A stretch of 5,662 nt of DNA from the NCBI GenBank assembly GCA_004553405.1, contig SFLO01000062.1:1-5662 (forward strand). The letters run 5' to 3'. Of this stretch, positions 1 through 5,633 are shown in pieces. Positions within the stretch are counted from its first letter, which is position 1, and every line of letters begins with the position of its first letter. The translations under genes and the position numbers were made by a program. Source of the DNA: Coriobacteriaceae bacterium (lineage in GTDB: Bacteria; Actinomycetota; Coriobacteriia; Coriobacteriales; QAMH01). The notes beneath the pieces were generated by a model. It saw nothing but the letters and a program-made list of their open reading frames with translations. It made no database searches and had not been told where the DNA came from.

Positions 1-75
1 GGAGCCGCGCTCGTGCGTCTTGCTGAAGGCCGTGATGCGGACCTTGTAGCGCGCGCCCGCCGCCTTCAAAACCAT
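1..75 (-). CDS. Partial unidentified gene or gene remnant, possibly fibronectin type III-like
   Basis: Read on the minus strand from ATG at 75, 25 codons stay open to the window edge. The peptide contains GARYKVRITAFSKT, which resembles the 'G-x-x-Y-x-V-R-V-x-A' strand of fibronectin type III modules in cell-surface proteins. An AGAAGGA-like ribosome binding site lies about 10 bases upstream of the ATG, but an in-frame TAG occurs only six codons before it and there is no signal peptide, which a surface protein should have. The neighbouring minus frame just upstream reads VEGLTS, which could be the preceding part of the same module in another frame, so this may be a frameshifted remnant. The fibronectin resemblance is a pattern guess from a very short piece. 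Confidence 0.3.
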   Translation of the reverse strand, partial: MVLKAAGARYKVRITAFSKTHERGS

Positions 76-248
76 GCGATGTAAGTCCTTCTACGTCAGC
101 ACAGACATGCGCCTTGGTCCGCTGCTCCCCGTGCAAGGGTTTTCTGGCATGTGTGGCGTACATGTGCCCCTAAGCGCTGGGCTCTGTGTGTACGATTATG
201 CATACTGAGGAGGATCATCGAGAGGCCATGTGCAGGGGGATATTGAGC
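76..248. other. Intergenic region upstream of the MerR gene
   Basis: No convincing gene lies here. A small imperfect hairpin is visible at 146-168 (CATGT at 148-152 pairing with ACATG at 160-164, flanked by GG and CC). TACGAT at 191-196 could be a -10 element, but I find no matching -35 at 16-19 bases upstream. GAGGAGG at 207-213 looks like a ribosome binding site but lies 14 bases before the in-frame ATG at 228, too far to be ideal. The promoter of the MerR gene is therefore unresolved. Confidence 0.4.
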
Positions 249-962
249 GTGGAAGACGAATACATGACCGTTGGGGAGCTCGCAAAGCGGGTGGGTATCA
301 CCGTGAGAGCCATACAGTACTACGACCAACGGGGCCTGCTGCCTCCCTCGCAGATCGGCTCTTCCAACCAGCGCCTGTACGCAGAGGGCGATGTGGAGCT
401 GCTCCAGAGGATTCTCGTGCTCAAGTACCTGGGCAAATCACTGGCAGACATCAAGCGAGAGGACGGCGAGTGCACCCAGGTGCTGCGCGAGGCTGTCGAG
501 CAGAGCTTAGGCGAGCTCGATGGAGAGCTCTTGAAGCTCATGGAGCGCATGTCGACTCTTAAGAGGCTCGAGCAGCTCCTCGACAGCGGTGAGCCTCGCT
601 GGGGTTCGGCCGCGCAGCTCATCGAGCGTTCCCAGCACAGCGCCCAGGCGTTTTGGGAGACGCTCGTCGACGAAGACGCCCCCGAGGAGCAGGGGCTCGG
701 CAGGGCGGAGGTGATGAGCTGGCACAAGCTCATGAGCGACGCCATCGAGCTTATGCAAAGCGAGGTTCCTGCGAGCGACCAGCGCGCACTGGAGCTGGCG
801 GAGCGCTTTGCCGAGCTCGGCGGCAATGAGCGCGCCCTGGTGGGCCTGGGCAAGATGCGCTCTGGGGCAGCCTCCAAAGGCTGCACGCTCTACGAGTCGC
901 TCCAAAAGCGCACGTTGCTCTACCTCAATGCCTGCCTGGAAGGGCTCCAGGAAAAGCGCTAG
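249..962 (+). CDS. MerR-family transcriptional regulator
   Basis: Probable DNA-binding activator of about 237 residues. The N-terminal winged helix-turn-helix is typical of MerR: TVGELAKRVGITVRAIQYYDQRGLL at about residues 7-31, then the wing with N-Q-R-L-Y (40-44). A long helical, coiled-coil-like dimerisation segment follows (about 76-111), then a helical C-terminal effector region of about 120 residues. That length recalls TipAL/TipAS-type regulators rather than short metal sensors. Cysteines occur only at 74, 212 and 229, with no MerR/CueR-style metal-binding pair, so a metal ligand is not indicated. I chose GTG 249 because AGGGGGA (234-240) lies 8 bases upstream. ATG 264 (GGAAG 8 bases upstream) and ATG 228 are in-frame alternatives. 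The gene converges on the importer operon and overlaps its last gene by 38 bases. A promoter of MerR geometry precedes that operon, so this protein may activate it (inference). Confidence 0.92.
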   Translation: MEDEYMTVGELAKRVGITVRAIQYYDQRGLLPPSQIGSSNQRLYAEGDVELLQRILVLKYLGKSLADIKREDGECTQVLREAVEQSLGELDGELLKLMERMSTLKRLEQLLDSGEPRWGSAAQLIERSQHSAQAFWETLVDEDAPEEQGLGRAEVMSWHKLMSDAIELMQSEVPASDQRALELAERFAELGGNERALVGLGKMRSGAASKGCTLYESLQKRTLLYLNACLEGLQEKR

Positions 963-1761
963 GCCTACAGGGGTCGTCCCTGGGCACCACTGCGTAGCTG
1001 CCGGGGGCCTCGCCTGGTATCGGCACGACGCGCATGGAGAAGACCCGCTCCAAAAGTCCCGAGAGCGCTGCCTCTTCAGCTGTGAAGACCCCCTTCAGCA
1101 CGCCCTTGTGCATCAGTGCCACCTTCTGGGCGTAGCGCAGGGCCAACTCTATGTCGTGGATCACAACAACGACTGTCTTCCCCTCGTGTTTGGCAAGGCT
1201 GCGAGCGATGGCCATGAGCTTGTGAGCAGCAGAGATGTCGAGGTAGGTGACAGGCTCGTCCAACAAGACAATCGGAGTGTCCTGGGCTATCACCAGCGCA
1301 AGCCGGGCCAGCTGCCGCTGCCCTCCAGATAGCTCGGCCATATCCCGCCCTGCCAGCTGCTCCAGGCCCACGCGCTCCAGAGCGGCATCCACACGCTGCC
1401 AGGACTCCGGGTCCAGCTTCCCACCCATGCCCGTGTAGGGGTGCCTCCCGCAGGCCACGTAACTGCGCACTGTCATCGAAGGGCAGGGAGCCTCCTGCGG
1501 CAGATAGGCAACGAGCTGCGCGCGCTCGGCGGCTCTGAGGCTCTTCAGCAGCCTTCCTCCCACGCGCACCTCGCCGCAGCTGGGCTCGAGCAGGCCGTCG
1601 AAGAGCTTCAGCAGCGTCGACTTGCCGCTGCCGTTGGGGCCCAGCACTGCCGTGAGCTGCCCCGGGGGGAGCACGAGGTCGAGTTCTTCGATGAACGAGG
1701 CGCTGCCGTACGAGAACGAGAGGCCCCGCGCCTCCAAGCACCGGTCATCCACGGAGCACAC
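925..1761 (-). CDS. ABC importer ATP-binding protein, FecE/BtuD type
   Basis: Cytoplasmic ATPase that powers the importer encoded by the next two genes upstream. All nucleotide-binding motifs are intact: Walker A GPNGSGKST (41-49), Q-loop Gln89 in YLPQE, signature LSGGQ (144-148), Walker B IVLLDEP (164-170), D-loop YLD (173-175) and switch His202. The 278 residues fit the 250-280 usual for the FecE/BtuD/HmuV group. 'VACGRHPYTGMGG' (103-114) is the usual helical-domain text of this group. GTG 1761 is chosen because AGGA lies about 7 bases upstream; GTG 1752 is also in frame. The start overlaps the permease stop (1745) by 17 bases, indicating translational coupling. The last 20 or so residues (DDPCRPSAFPGALPGRH) look like a non-conserved tail, and this end overlaps the end of the convergent MerR gene. 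The substrate cannot be told from the ATPase. Confidence 0.95.
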   Translation of the reverse strand: MCSVDDRCLEARGLSFSYGSASFIEELDLVLPPGQLTAVLGPNGSGKSTLLKLFDGLLEPSCGEVRVGGRLLKSLRAAERAQLVAYLPQEAPCPSMTVRSYVACGRHPYTGMGGKLDPESWQRVDAALERVGLEQLAGRDMAELSGGQRQLARLALVIAQDTPIVLLDEPVTYLDISAAHKLMAIARSLAKHEGKTVVVVIHDIELALRYAQKVALMHKGVLKGVFTAEEAALSGLLERVFSMRVVPIPGEAPGSYAVVPRDDPCRPSAFPGALPGRH

Positions 1762-2749
1762 CGCCCTTCCTCGCTATGAGGTAGATGAAATACGGACCGC
1801 CTATGAAGGCCATGATGATGCCCACAGGCAGCTCGTACGAGCCAAACGCCGTGCGCGCAACGAGGTCGCAGAGGCACACGATGCCGGCTCCCAACACGGC
1901 AGACATGGGGACTACCACGCGGTTGTCGCTGCCCAAGAGGTACCTGACCATATGGGGGACGACGAGCCCAACAAAACCCAGCAAGCCGGCGATGCACACT
2001 GCAGCTGCCGCCAGCAGGGAGGCAAGCGCCATAACCGTCATGCGCCGGCGCTCCACGTTCATGCCCAGCGCATGGGCGGTCTCATCGCCCAATGCCATGA
2101 TGTTGAGCGAGTTTGAAACGAGCATGCTTGCGGCAAGGGAGGCGAGGATGATCGCAGCCGGGACGCCGAGCTGCCCGAGCGTCACGCCCGAGAGGCCTCC
2201 GATGAGAAAGGCCGCAGAGCCGACGTAGGCATCTGGGTCGACGATGAGGACGAGGTTCATGCCGGCAGAGAAGATGCTCGTGAGCGCGACGCCTGCCAGG
2301 ATGACGGTGAGGCGTGAGTCGTTCTTGAGCTTTGCCAACAGCAAGACCAGCATCGCAGCGGCAAAGGCCCCCGCGAAGGCGGCGATGGGAACAAGCTGCA
2401 GGGCCAGGGGGAGCGCAGACGAACACAGCAGCACGCTGAAGCCCGCGCCCGCGTTGATGCCGACTACGTTGTCGCTGGCCAGAGGGTTGTTGAGTGCAGC
2501 TTGGAGCAGCGCGCCAGAAACCGCGAGAGCCGACCCTGCCAAAACGCCGCCCAGCACGCGCGGCAACCGTATGGCAAGGAGGATGCTGGCCGAGGTGCCC
2601 TCTGCACCCTGCCCCCCGAGAAGCGCCAGCCAATCGGCCAGGCCCACGTTGGAGACGCCCGTGCACAGGCTCAGGCACACTGCTGCCAGGAGCAGCGCGG
2701 CAGAGGCGGCAAGGCCGGCCAGCGGCGGTATGTGAGAGAAGCGCTTCAT
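1745..2749 (-). CDS. ABC importer permease, FecCD family
   Basis: Inner-membrane subunit, expected as a homodimer of about ten helices per chain, importing an iron-siderophore, heme, corrinoid or similar chelate. The 334 residues match the family. Visible signatures are RLPR (61-64), the stretch G79-ALLQ-A-ALNNPLA (79-91) followed by VVGINAGAG (95-103), FLIGGLSGVTLGQL (181-194), and the ATPase-contacting coupling segment ALGDETAHALGM (219-230). Hydrophobic segments cover most of the chain, beginning at about residues 10-30. ATG 2749 is the natural start by length, but the bases before it are C-rich (CCACGCCCCCT) with no Shine-Dalgarno sequence. Translation may depend on ribosomes finishing the binding-protein gene, whose stop lies 27 bases upstream in the same frame. 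The 3' end overlaps the ATPase gene. Only one permease gene is present, consistent with a homodimer. Confidence 0.95.
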   Translation of the reverse strand: MKRFSHIPPLAGLAASAALLLAAVCLSLCTGVSNVGLADWLALLGGQGAEGTSASILLAIRLPRVLGGVLAGSALAVSGALLQAALNNPLASDNVVGINAGAGFSVLLCSSALPLALQLVPIAAFAGAFAAAMLVLLLAKLKNDSRLTVILAGVALTSIFSAGMNLVLIVDPDAYVGSAAFLIGGLSGVTLGQLGVPAAIILASLAASMLVSNSLNIMALGDETAHALGMNVERRRMTVMALASLLAAAAVCIAGLLGFVGLVVPHMVRYLLGSDNRVVVPMSAVLGAGIVCLCDLVARTAFGSYELPVGIIMAFIGGPYFIYLIARKGGVLRG

Positions 2750-2776
2750 AGGGGGCGTGGGGCTCGGGTCTGCGCG

Positions 2777-3766
2777 TTATTTGTAGAGATAGTCGAAGAG
2801 CGTCTGGTAGCTCTCCGCCCACTTCTCATTGGGCTTGTAGAGGAAGCCCTCCGCAGGGAGCATGATGCAGTTGCCGCTCTTCACGGCACTCAGCTCCTGC
2901 CAGGCGGGGTTGTCCGCCACCAGGGCCTTGTATGCCTTGTCTGCATCCTCCTGGGTGTTGCCCATAGAGATGAGGAAGATGTAGTCGGGGTCTGCCTGGA
3001 GCAGGGCCTCCATCTGGAAGTCGGAGAGCAGGCTGCGGTTTTGCACGGCGATGTTCTCGACGCCCAGCTGCTGGAGCATCGCGCCCGTCTGCGTGATCTC
3101 TGCTTGAGCGCGGATGCCGCCGCTGTAGGTGATGGCGAGCAGGGCCGTGGGTGCCTGCTCACGCGCAGGCACGCTTGCCACGATGCTCTCGATCGAGCTG
3201 GCGACGCTGCCCACGTTGCGCTCGTATGCCTCTTGGTCGCCGGTGATAGCGCAGAAGATCTCCATCATGCGCTGGTAGTCCTCGAAGGTGCTCACCTTGA
3301 AGAGCGCTGCGGGGATGCCGGCCTCGGTAAGCTGAGCCTGCACCTGCGCTTGGCTGGAGTCCTCGCCGCGCCCACCGGTGCCAGCCGTCAATATAACGAA
3401 GTCGGGGTCGAGCGCCATGATGGCCTCGAGGTTGAGGGCGGTGAAGTCGCCCACGTTTGCCACGTCTTGCCCGATGCCATAGCTCTCGAAGGCATCGCTC
3501 GAGGCGCCTGCCAATGTGCCGCCAGCGAGCTCCCAACAGTTGGCAAAGCTGCCCATGCAGGCAACCACTGCATCGCAGCTCTCAACGGTGACGGTGTTTC
3601 CCATGTCGTCGGTAAAGGTGTAGCCAGCTGCCTGGCCCGCTGGCGCAGCGCCTTGCTTGCCCTGGGTGCACCCGGGCAACAGCAGCAGCGCCGAGAGTGC
3701 CATTGCCAGCGCCAGCGCAGCTGCAAGGGCTTTGAGCACCCTGCCAGATGTGTTGATCATGTTCAT
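2777..3766 (-). CDS. Lipoprotein substrate-binding protein of an iron-chelate/tetrapyrrole ABC importer
   Basis: Extracytoplasmic receptor that delivers ligand to the FecCD-type permease. The N-terminus has a basic start, a hydrophobic stretch (about 12-30) and lipobox LLPGC with Cys33 as the lipidated residue. A flexible Gly/Ala/Gln linker leads into a class III (FepB/BtuF-like) fold. DDMGNTVTV (53-61) is the usual first strand, 'VVACMGSFANCWELAGG' takes the place of the usual 'VVxLxPSxTExLxxLG', and LNLEAIMALDPDFVIL and ADPDYIFL are the two lobe strands. The ending with P-A-E-G-F-L-Y and a final helix is typical. Length 329. ATG 3766 has GAGG (3778-3775) 8 bases upstream. Three cysteines (64, 70, 77) and Met71 sit in the first strand-loop near the presumed ligand cleft, which is unusual for the family. 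It lies 33 bases after the radical SAM gene. The ligand is unknown. Confidence 0.93.
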   Translation of the reverse strand: MNMINTSGRVLKALAAALALAMALSALLLLPGCTQGKQGAAPAGQAAGYTFTDDMGNTVTVESCDAVVACMGSFANCWELAGGTLAGASSDAFESYGIGQDVANVGDFTALNLEAIMALDPDFVILTAGTGGRGEDSSQAQVQAQLTEAGIPAALFKVSTFEDYQRMMEIFCAITGDQEAYERNVGSVASSIESIVASVPAREQAPTALLAITYSGGIRAQAEITQTGAMLQQLGVENIAVQNRSLLSDFQMEALLQADPDYIFLISMGNTQEDADKAYKALVADNPAWQELSAVKSGNCIMLPAEGFLYKPNEKWAESYQTLFDYLYK

Positions 3767-3799
3767 CGTATCTTCCTCTTTCTTGCTTGTGAAATGCGC

Positions 3800-4795
3800 T
3801 TATGCGCCCAGGCCCAGGCTGTGCGCGCAGCAGTCGTCTTGGGCAAGGACGTCTCCGGCGTGATAGCCTGCAGCGCGCGCCCTGCAGCCTCCACAGCCGC
3901 CCTTGTAGTCGCAACTGCCGCACGCGCCGCTGTAGGCCTCGGTGCGCAGTGTCTTGAAGAGCGAGCTTTCCTCCCAGATTCTCTTGAAGCCCAGCTCGCG
4001 CACGTCGCCGGCGCTCTGCGTCATGTACGCGCACGGGCGCACGATGCCCTCCGAGCCCACCACGCAGTAGCTCAGGCCCGCGATACAGCCGCGCTCGTAC
4101 GGCGTGGCAACGCCAAGTTGGCGCGCGATGCGCGTAAACTGCGGTGCGCAGGTGGGCTTCACCGCGATGTCGACTTCGGCTGACTTCCTCATGATTTGGG
4201 TGAGGAGCTCCTCGTTCTCCTGTGCGGCGAGCATGGTCTCGCGCAGGCCCTCGGCCCTGCCTACAGGGACGAGGAAGAAGATGAAGTGCCCGATGGCACC
4301 CAGGCTCTGGGCGTAGTCGGTGATGCTGCAGACCTCGTCTTTGTTCCAATCCATCACGGTTGTGTGAATCTGGAATGGCAGCCCGACGGCCTTGCAGGCC
4401 TCGATCCCCGCAAGGGTCTGCTCAAAGGCCCCCTCGACGCCGCGGAACTCGTCATGACGGGCTCGGTCGAGGCTGTCAATGGAGATGCCCATTGCGCAGG
4501 CTCCTGCCTCCTTGAGGCGCTGTGCCGTAGGCACGTCGATGAGCGTGCCGTTGGTGCCGAACACCGGGCGCAGGCCCTTGGAGCGGGCGTGTGCCGCCAG
4601 CTGGAAGATGTCGCTGCGCATGAGCGGCTCTCCGCCGGAGAAGATCATCACCTTGAAGCCCGCGTCTGCTATCTCGTCGATCATGCACTCGGCTTCTTCT
4701 GTGGTGAGTTCCAGCCCCGTTGCCTCGTCTGCATCCTGATAGCAATGGGCGCACTTCAGGTTGCACCTGTTGGTGCTCATCCATGAAACGATCAT
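3800..4795 (-). CDS. Radical SAM/SPASM protein, NirJ2/AhbD (heme biosynthesis) type
   Basis: Oxygen-sensitive iron-sulfur enzyme that cleaves S-adenosylmethionine to start radical chemistry. The first cluster motif is CNLKCAHC (Cys11, 15, 18). SGGEP (53-57), GTNGT (80-84) and the ISIDSLD strand (104-110) mark the barrel. IHTTVMDWNKDE (143-154), FFLVPVGRA (173-181) and KPTCAPQF (213-220) match, from memory, the NirJ2/AhbD family that removes propionate carboxyls or otherwise modifies heme side chains. The C-terminal SPASM-like domain has Cys237, Cys244, Cys255 (GIVRPC), then CGSC (292-295), CGGCRARA (301-308) and Cys322/323, enough for an auxiliary cluster. Length 331 is normal. GGAGGG (4808-4803) 7 bases before ATG 4795 is a strong ribosome site. 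It is the first gene of the importer operon. No other heme-pathway gene is present, so the exact substrate could be heme, a precursor or a different tetrapyrrole. A peptide-modifying SPASM enzyme is a less likely alternative. Confidence 0.88.
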   Translation of the reverse strand: MIVSWMSTNRCNLKCAHCYQDADEATGLELTTEEAECMIDEIADAGFKVMIFSGGEPLMRSDIFQLAAHARSKGLRPVFGTNGTLIDVPTAQRLKEAGACAMGISIDSLDRARHDEFRGVEGAFEQTLAGIEACKAVGLPFQIHTTVMDWNKDEVCSITDYAQSLGAIGHFIFFLVPVGRAEGLRETMLAAQENEELLTQIMRKSAEVDIAVKPTCAPQFTRIARQLGVATPYERGCIAGLSYCVVGSEGIVRPCAYMTQSAGDVRELGFKRIWEESSLFKTLRTEAYSGACGSCDYKGGCGGCRARAAGYHAGDVLAQDDCCAHSLGLGA

Positions 4796-4832
4796 TCCTG
4801 CTCCCTCCTCTTCGCTCTGTGGTCAGGGAGGA

Positions 4833-4863
4833 ACTCTAGGCAATGACGTAAGGTCACGGTCAA
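4833..4863 (-). promoter_or_regulatory. MerR-type promoter of the radical SAM/importer operon
   Basis: On the minus strand a -35 box TTGACC (4863-4858, 5 of 6 consensus) is followed after exactly 19 bases by a -10 box TAGAGT (4838-4833, 4 of 6). Ordinary promoters use about 17 bases. A 19-20 base spacer is characteristic of promoters that a MerR-family protein activates by distorting the DNA. Transcription would begin near 4826, leaving a leader of about 30 bases that contains the strong ribosome site. That geometry is seen directly; regulation by the MerR gene at 249-962 is inferred. Confidence 0.6.
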
Positions 4864-4866
4864 GAG
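4834..4866. repeat. Nested inverted repeat over the operon promoter, probable operator
   Basis: Centred on 4850, TGAC (4844-4847) pairs with GTCA (4853-4856) across a 5-base spacer, and CTCT (4834-4837) pairs with AGAG (4863-4866). Isolated further matches occur at 4839/4861 and 4841/4859. The core TGACGTAAGGTCA lies inside the 19-base promoter spacer, where MerR dimers bind; its centre is 2 bases off the middle of the spacer. No second copy with the same spacing was found before the MerR gene. Confidence 0.45.
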
Positions 4867-5055
4867 GGGAGGAGAGCTGAGTTTGCTTAGCGGCGCCGTA
4901 GTGCAGCTTCACACTGCCTCACCTGTAGAGCACCCTAAGCTTTGAGCTCAGGTAGACCTTGTATGGAATTGCACATGCCAAGAGTTGGGGTAAAAGGTCT
5001 GGTTATCTCCGCAAGCTTTTACCTATGAGATAGGAATCAAGCGCGCCATGAGCTT
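4867..5055. other. Intergenic region with AT-rich repeat words
   Basis: I see no gene in this stretch. It contains an 8-base palindrome TGAGCTCA (4943-4950), AAGCTTT at 4937-4943 and 5013-5019, and an inverted pair GGTAAAAG (4989-4996) and CTTTTACC (5016-5023). A weak plus-strand promoter candidate is TTGCAC (4969-4974), 16 bases, TAAAAG (4991-4996), whose -10 box coincides with the left arm of the inverted pair. It could serve the reading frame that follows, but support is slight. Confidence 0.35.
4989..5023. repeat. Inverted repeat GGTAAAAG / CTTTTACC
   Basis: Perfect 8-base arms at 4989-4996 and 5016-5023 with 19 bases between them. The left arm overlaps a possible -10 element. The arms share the word GGTAAA with the second inverted repeat at 5075-5093, so both may be sites for one DNA-binding protein. 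This is inference from the pattern only. Confidence 0.4.
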
Positions 5056-5292
5056 GTGTTGATTACTAGCGTCGAGGTAAAGAAGCTTTACCTGCAGTCT
5101 GGGAACGCAAAAGACCTGCTCAAGGCGACATTCAAGGCCGACAGAGTAGGACGCCACTCCCAAACCCAGCGCTCCCCTCATTTGAGCCCGGGTCTACAGA
5201 CTTACACCGCGTGGAGAAACGAAGCGGCGCTCTTGGTTCAGATGGGGGAGGAGAGCGACTTCTTCCTGCCGTCGATGATCTGGACGAGATGA
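5056..5292 (+). CDS. Small unidentified reading frame, possibly the 5' part of a decayed gene
   Basis: A 78-codon frame starting with GTG 5056 (followed by TTG 5059) and ending in TGA at 5290-5292. I do not recognise the product. Third codon positions are mostly G or C, as in the real genes here, which argues that it is or was translated. The beginning reads as a helix-forming soluble segment (SVEVKKLYLQSGNAKDLLKA); no membrane segment, signal peptide or known motif is seen. No clear ribosome site precedes GTG 5056, and the frame is open from 5029, so the true start is uncertain. Its TGA overlaps ATG 5289 of the next frame as ATGA, the arrangement of coupled genes. Alternatively, the shift from this frame to the next marks a frameshift mutation in one former gene of about 170 codons. 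Confidence 0.35.
   Translation: MLITSVEVKKLYLQSGNAKDLLKATFKADRVGRHSQTQRSPHLSPGLQTYTAWRNEAALLVQMGEESDFFLPSMIWTR
5075..5093. repeat. Inverted repeat AGGTAAAG-AAG-CTTTACCT
   Basis: Perfect 8-base arms at 5075-5082 and 5086-5093 around a 3-base spacer. The right side (AAGCTTTACCT) nearly repeats AAGCTTTTACCT at 5013-5024, 70 bases earlier. It lies just inside the small reading frame beginning at 5056, suggesting either an operator or a hairpin. Its function is unknown. Confidence 0.4.
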
Positions 5293-5574
5293 AGCATGCT
5301 TACCAGGCGATAGCCGAACGATTCGTCCTGGAGGATATCTATTCTCATTGGGACTGGGTCGCCACCACGTGGACGGGCATCGACGGCAACACCAGCCACT
5401 CCGCTTACGTCATCGACTTCGTCTCCGACGAGCACGCCTTCCCCGACTGGACCGTCCTCTTCTTTTACGTGACGTGCAACGATCTCTGGTTTGCCACGCC
5501 TTTGATCGATGTCAAAGACCCCCGGCATAACCTCGCCTGCCGCGCACATAAGCGCGTGCGCACGAGCTTGTTGA
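5289..5574 (+). pseudogene. Unidentified coding remnant without a stop codon
   Basis: From ATG 5289 the frame has strongly G/C-ending codons up to about 5550 and reads as a plausible globular protein rich in aromatic residues (SHWDWVATTWTG, then TVLFFYVTCNDLWFATP). I recognise no family or catalytic motif. The same frame is also codon-like before the ATG (about 5262-5288, LLPAVDDLDE), which favours a frameshift from the preceding frame over a true start. After about 5550 it becomes arginine-rich and runs without a stop through the hairpin at 5581-5611 into the next start codon. A stop at 5572-5574 in another frame would fit neatly before that hairpin, so a second frameshift may be present. 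Degeneration is my preferred reading. A functional gene fused to the next one, or a sequencing error, remains possible. The end given is approximate. Confidence 0.4.
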
Positions 5575-5580
5575 GAAGCC

Positions 5581-5611
5581 GAGGGCCTGCGGCGATGCGC
5601 TGCAGGCCCTC
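5581..5611 (+). terminator. Strong hairpin, probable transcription terminator
   Basis: GAGGGCCTGCGGCG (5581-5594) pairs with CGCTGCAGGCCCTC (5598-5611): 14 pairs, one of them G-T, around the 3-base loop ATG. The stem is very stable. The tail (CCGTTCT) has few Ts, so termination may be inefficient or the U-tract may have decayed. It sits between the remnant coding region and the next start codon. Confidence 0.55.
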
Positions 5612-5633
5612 CCGTTCTGAGAGGAGAAGAGAA

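Noticed and set aside
87..97. CCTTCTACGTCA resembling the operon operator core CCTTACGTCA, as a MerR self-regulation site
   Set aside because: One insertion relative to the core, no TGAC partner, no promoter boxes around it, and about 150 bases from the start codon.
96..329. Minus-strand frame of 77 codons overlapping the MerR start
   Set aside because: Low-complexity His-rich reading opposite a clear MerR domain with no ribosome site; treated as a shadow.
962..1010. Possible merR terminator hairpin (CAGGG 968-972 with CCCTG 978-982)
   Set aside because: Only five pairs, no T-run, and inside the ATPase coding region.
2501..4183. Very long plus-strand frame (560 codons) opposite the importer and radical SAM genes
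   Set aside because: It is antisense to three genes with intact family motifs. Long antisense frames are expected in GC-rich DNA, and no motif is seen in it.
4796..4832. Riboswitch (for example cobalamin) in the operon leader
   Set aside because: The predicted leader is only about 30 bases, too short for a known riboswitch, and no conserved boxes were seen.
5238..5549. Minus-strand frame of 103 codons opposite the 5289 region
   Set aside because: It shares codon boundaries with the plus frame, and the strong G/C preference falls on the plus-strand third positions, so the plus frame is the better coding candidate.
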